Positions 4,768 to 5,970 of a stretch of 5,970 nt of DNA are shown here, piece by piece. The stretch spans positions 1 to 5,970 of the forward strand of contig NZUD01000068.1 of assembly GCA_002697005.1 (NCBI GenBank). Reading direction: 5' to 3'. A program made the position numbers and the translations under genes. The stretch comes from Chloroflexota bacterium (GTDB lineage: Bacteria > Chloroflexota > Dehalococcoidia > UBA3495). Each line of letters begins with the position of its first letter. Position 1 is the stretch's first letter. The notes below the pieces were generated by a model that was given only the letters and a program-made list of their open reading frames with translations, made no database searches and was not told the DNA's origin.

Positions 4768-5970
4768 ATGGCCACTCCTGATATCGAGCTGATGGCTCAC
4801 CTGATGCGCCGCGCCGGTTTTGGCGCCACCTTTGAAGAATTGGAACAATACGCCGCCAGAGGCTATGAAGCCACGGTGGATGAATTACTCAGTCCAATGG
4901 AGCAGCCTGATCTAGAGATGGATCTGCTCGAGCGATATTTCATCGACTGGAAAGAGATGAACGCTCTGGAGGTTAATCAGGCGTATCTCACCTACCGGAT
5001 GATAAACACAAAGCGCCCTTTGCAGGAGAAGATGACTCTTTTCTGGCACGGCATCTTCTGCGTCGGCAACTCCAAATGTGAGCACGGCGCGCAAATCCAG
5101 TCCCAGCTAGACATGTTTCGCGAGAGAGGGATGGGCCGCTTCCCTGAATTGTTGCTGGCACTTTCTGTCGACCCAGCCATGGTGTTCTATCTGGACAACT
5201 GCATGAGCCACAAGGACGCCATAAACGAGAACTTTGGACGAGAACTCTTGGAGTTGTTCGCCATGGGCGTCGGTATGGACGGCCAGGCCAACTACACCGA
5301 AGAAGACGTCAAGGAATGCGCCCGGGCCTTCACCGGTTGGACCATCGCTAACGCCATTCCCCGCTACCCTTATGGACGCCATCCATCCCAGTTCGCCTTC
5401 AACGCTGCCGACCACGATTACGGCGAGAAGACGTTCCAGGGCGAGACTGGCAACTTCGACGGTGACGATATCATCGATATCATCGTCAAACAGCCTTCGG
5501 CCGGACGGTTCATCGCCCGGCATCTGTACAATTTCTTCGTCGCAGACGACGTTCAAGTTCCTGCCTGGCAAGGCACTCCCCCGAAAGACATGGCCGCCAT
5601 CAAAGAGCTAGAAGACACATATTTCGAGTCGGGCTACAACCTGACCGCGATGCTGCGGGTTTTGTTCAACTCCAGTTGGTTCAAGGAAGCTCGGTTTGAG
5701 AAGGTCAAGAGCCCGGCGGAAACCGTGGCCGGCACTATGCGCCTGGTTCAGGACTTCACAAGTCCCAAGCCCGGTCTGCATCCCATAGCCATGGAGATAC
5801 GCTACATGGGCCAGGATCTAATGAACCCGCCTACGGTAGAGGGCTGGCACACCGGCCAAGAGTGGATCGACAGCGGTACTTTGGTGGAACGCATCAACTT
5901 CACGGCCGACCAGATGGGGAACGTCGACCTGCCCGGAGTGAAGGCCATCATCAACCGACTAGGTTCAGAA
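4768..5970 (+). CDS. DUF1800 domain-containing protein (3' end missing)
   Basis: The frame starts at ATG 4768 with AAGGAGA at 4754-4760, seven bases upstream, and stays open for 401 codons to the window edge. The protein is DUF1800 (PF08811) from its first residues. Family blocks in order are HLMRRAGFG (11-19), MTLFWHGIF (89-97), YLDN (141-144), NENFGRELLELFAMG (153-167), YTEEDVKECARAFTGW (176-191), HDYGEKTFQG (216-225), DGDDIIDIIVKQPSAGRF (231-248), VKSPAETVAGTMR (313-325), MGQDLMNPPTVEGW (347-360) and TLVER (371-375). Family members are usually about 450-550 aa, so perhaps 50-100 residues are missing. No signal peptide or membrane segment is seen; the conserved block begins at residue 11, unlike relatives with an export signal. 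Function is unknown. In many bacteria a DUF1501 gene, often with a Tat signal, follows directly; here that place lies outside the window. Expression is probably controlled by the promoter and palindrome upstream. Confidence 0.92.
   Translation, partial: MATPDIELMAHLMRRAGFGATFEELEQYAARGYEATVDELLSPMEQPDLEMDLLERYFIDWKEMNALEVNQAYLTYRMINTKRPLQEKMTLFWHGIFCVGNSKCEHGAQIQSQLDMFRERGMGRFPELLLALSVDPAMVFYLDNCMSHKDAINENFGRELLELFAMGVGMDGQANYTEEDVKECARAFTGWTIANAIPRYPYGRHPSQFAFNAADHDYGEKTFQGETGNFDGDDIIDIIVKQPSAGRFIARHLYNFFVADDVQVPAWQGTPPKDMAAIKELEDTYFESGYNLTAMLRVLFNSSWFKEARFEKVKSPAETVAGTMRLVQDFTSPKPGLHPIAMEIRYMGQDLMNPPTVEGWHTGQEWIDSGTLVERINFTADQMGNVDLPGVKAIINRLGSE

Noticed and set aside
5107..5611. Open frames on the minus strand (5107-5571) and in another plus frame (5234-5611)
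   Set aside because: They lie inside the DUF1800 gene, whose frame shows family motifs throughout; their translations have no recognisable domain.

Overview
The window looks like a chromosomal stretch of a free-living bacterium with moderate GC content (coding parts richer in GC than the spacers) and ATG, GTG and TTG starts. The gene set is metabolic or housekeeping-like: a SAM methyltransferase, a CocE/NonD hydrolase, a low-molecular-weight thioredoxin reductase, a small CoA-binding protein and a DUF1800 protein. Uncultured Chloroflexota (Dehalococcoidia or SAR202-like) often carry such genes. That placement is inference from gene content only, because no rRNA or marker gene is present.

Layout. 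Positions 2-184 hold an open frame entering from the left edge, possibly the tail of another gene. Positions 224-808 (+) encode a 194-aa class I SAM-dependent methyltransferase. A convergent spacer (809-1085) with hairpins separates it from a CocE/NonD-type serine hydrolase on the minus strand (1086-2924), whose catalytic triad is complete. This hydrolase is divergent from a two-gene plus-strand operon: thioredoxin reductase (best start a TTG at 3127, to 4056) and, 12 bases on, a CoA-binding domain protein (4069-4431). The divergent spacer holds a near-consensus promoter (TTGACA, 17 bp, TATAGT) overlapped by a GTTGAC/GTCAAC dyad, plus a second, related dyad.

The 336-base spacer 4432-4767 is the most structured non-coding part. 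It has a GC-rich hairpin after the operon, a cluster of alternating CTGAA/TTCAG half-sites, and a strong promoter (TAGACA, 18 bp, TATAAT). A perfect 12-bp palindrome lies exactly between the -35 and -10 boxes. This promoter drives a DUF1800 gene that starts at 4768 and runs off the right edge after 401 codons.

How the genes work together: only the reductase and CoA-binding genes look co-transcribed, and a shared role in thiol or cofactor redox balance is possible but unproven. The others look like independent units. I see no mobile element, CRISPR array, tRNA or rRNA, and no clear novel multi-gene system. The least understood parts are the DUF1800 gene and its apparently operator-controlled promoter.
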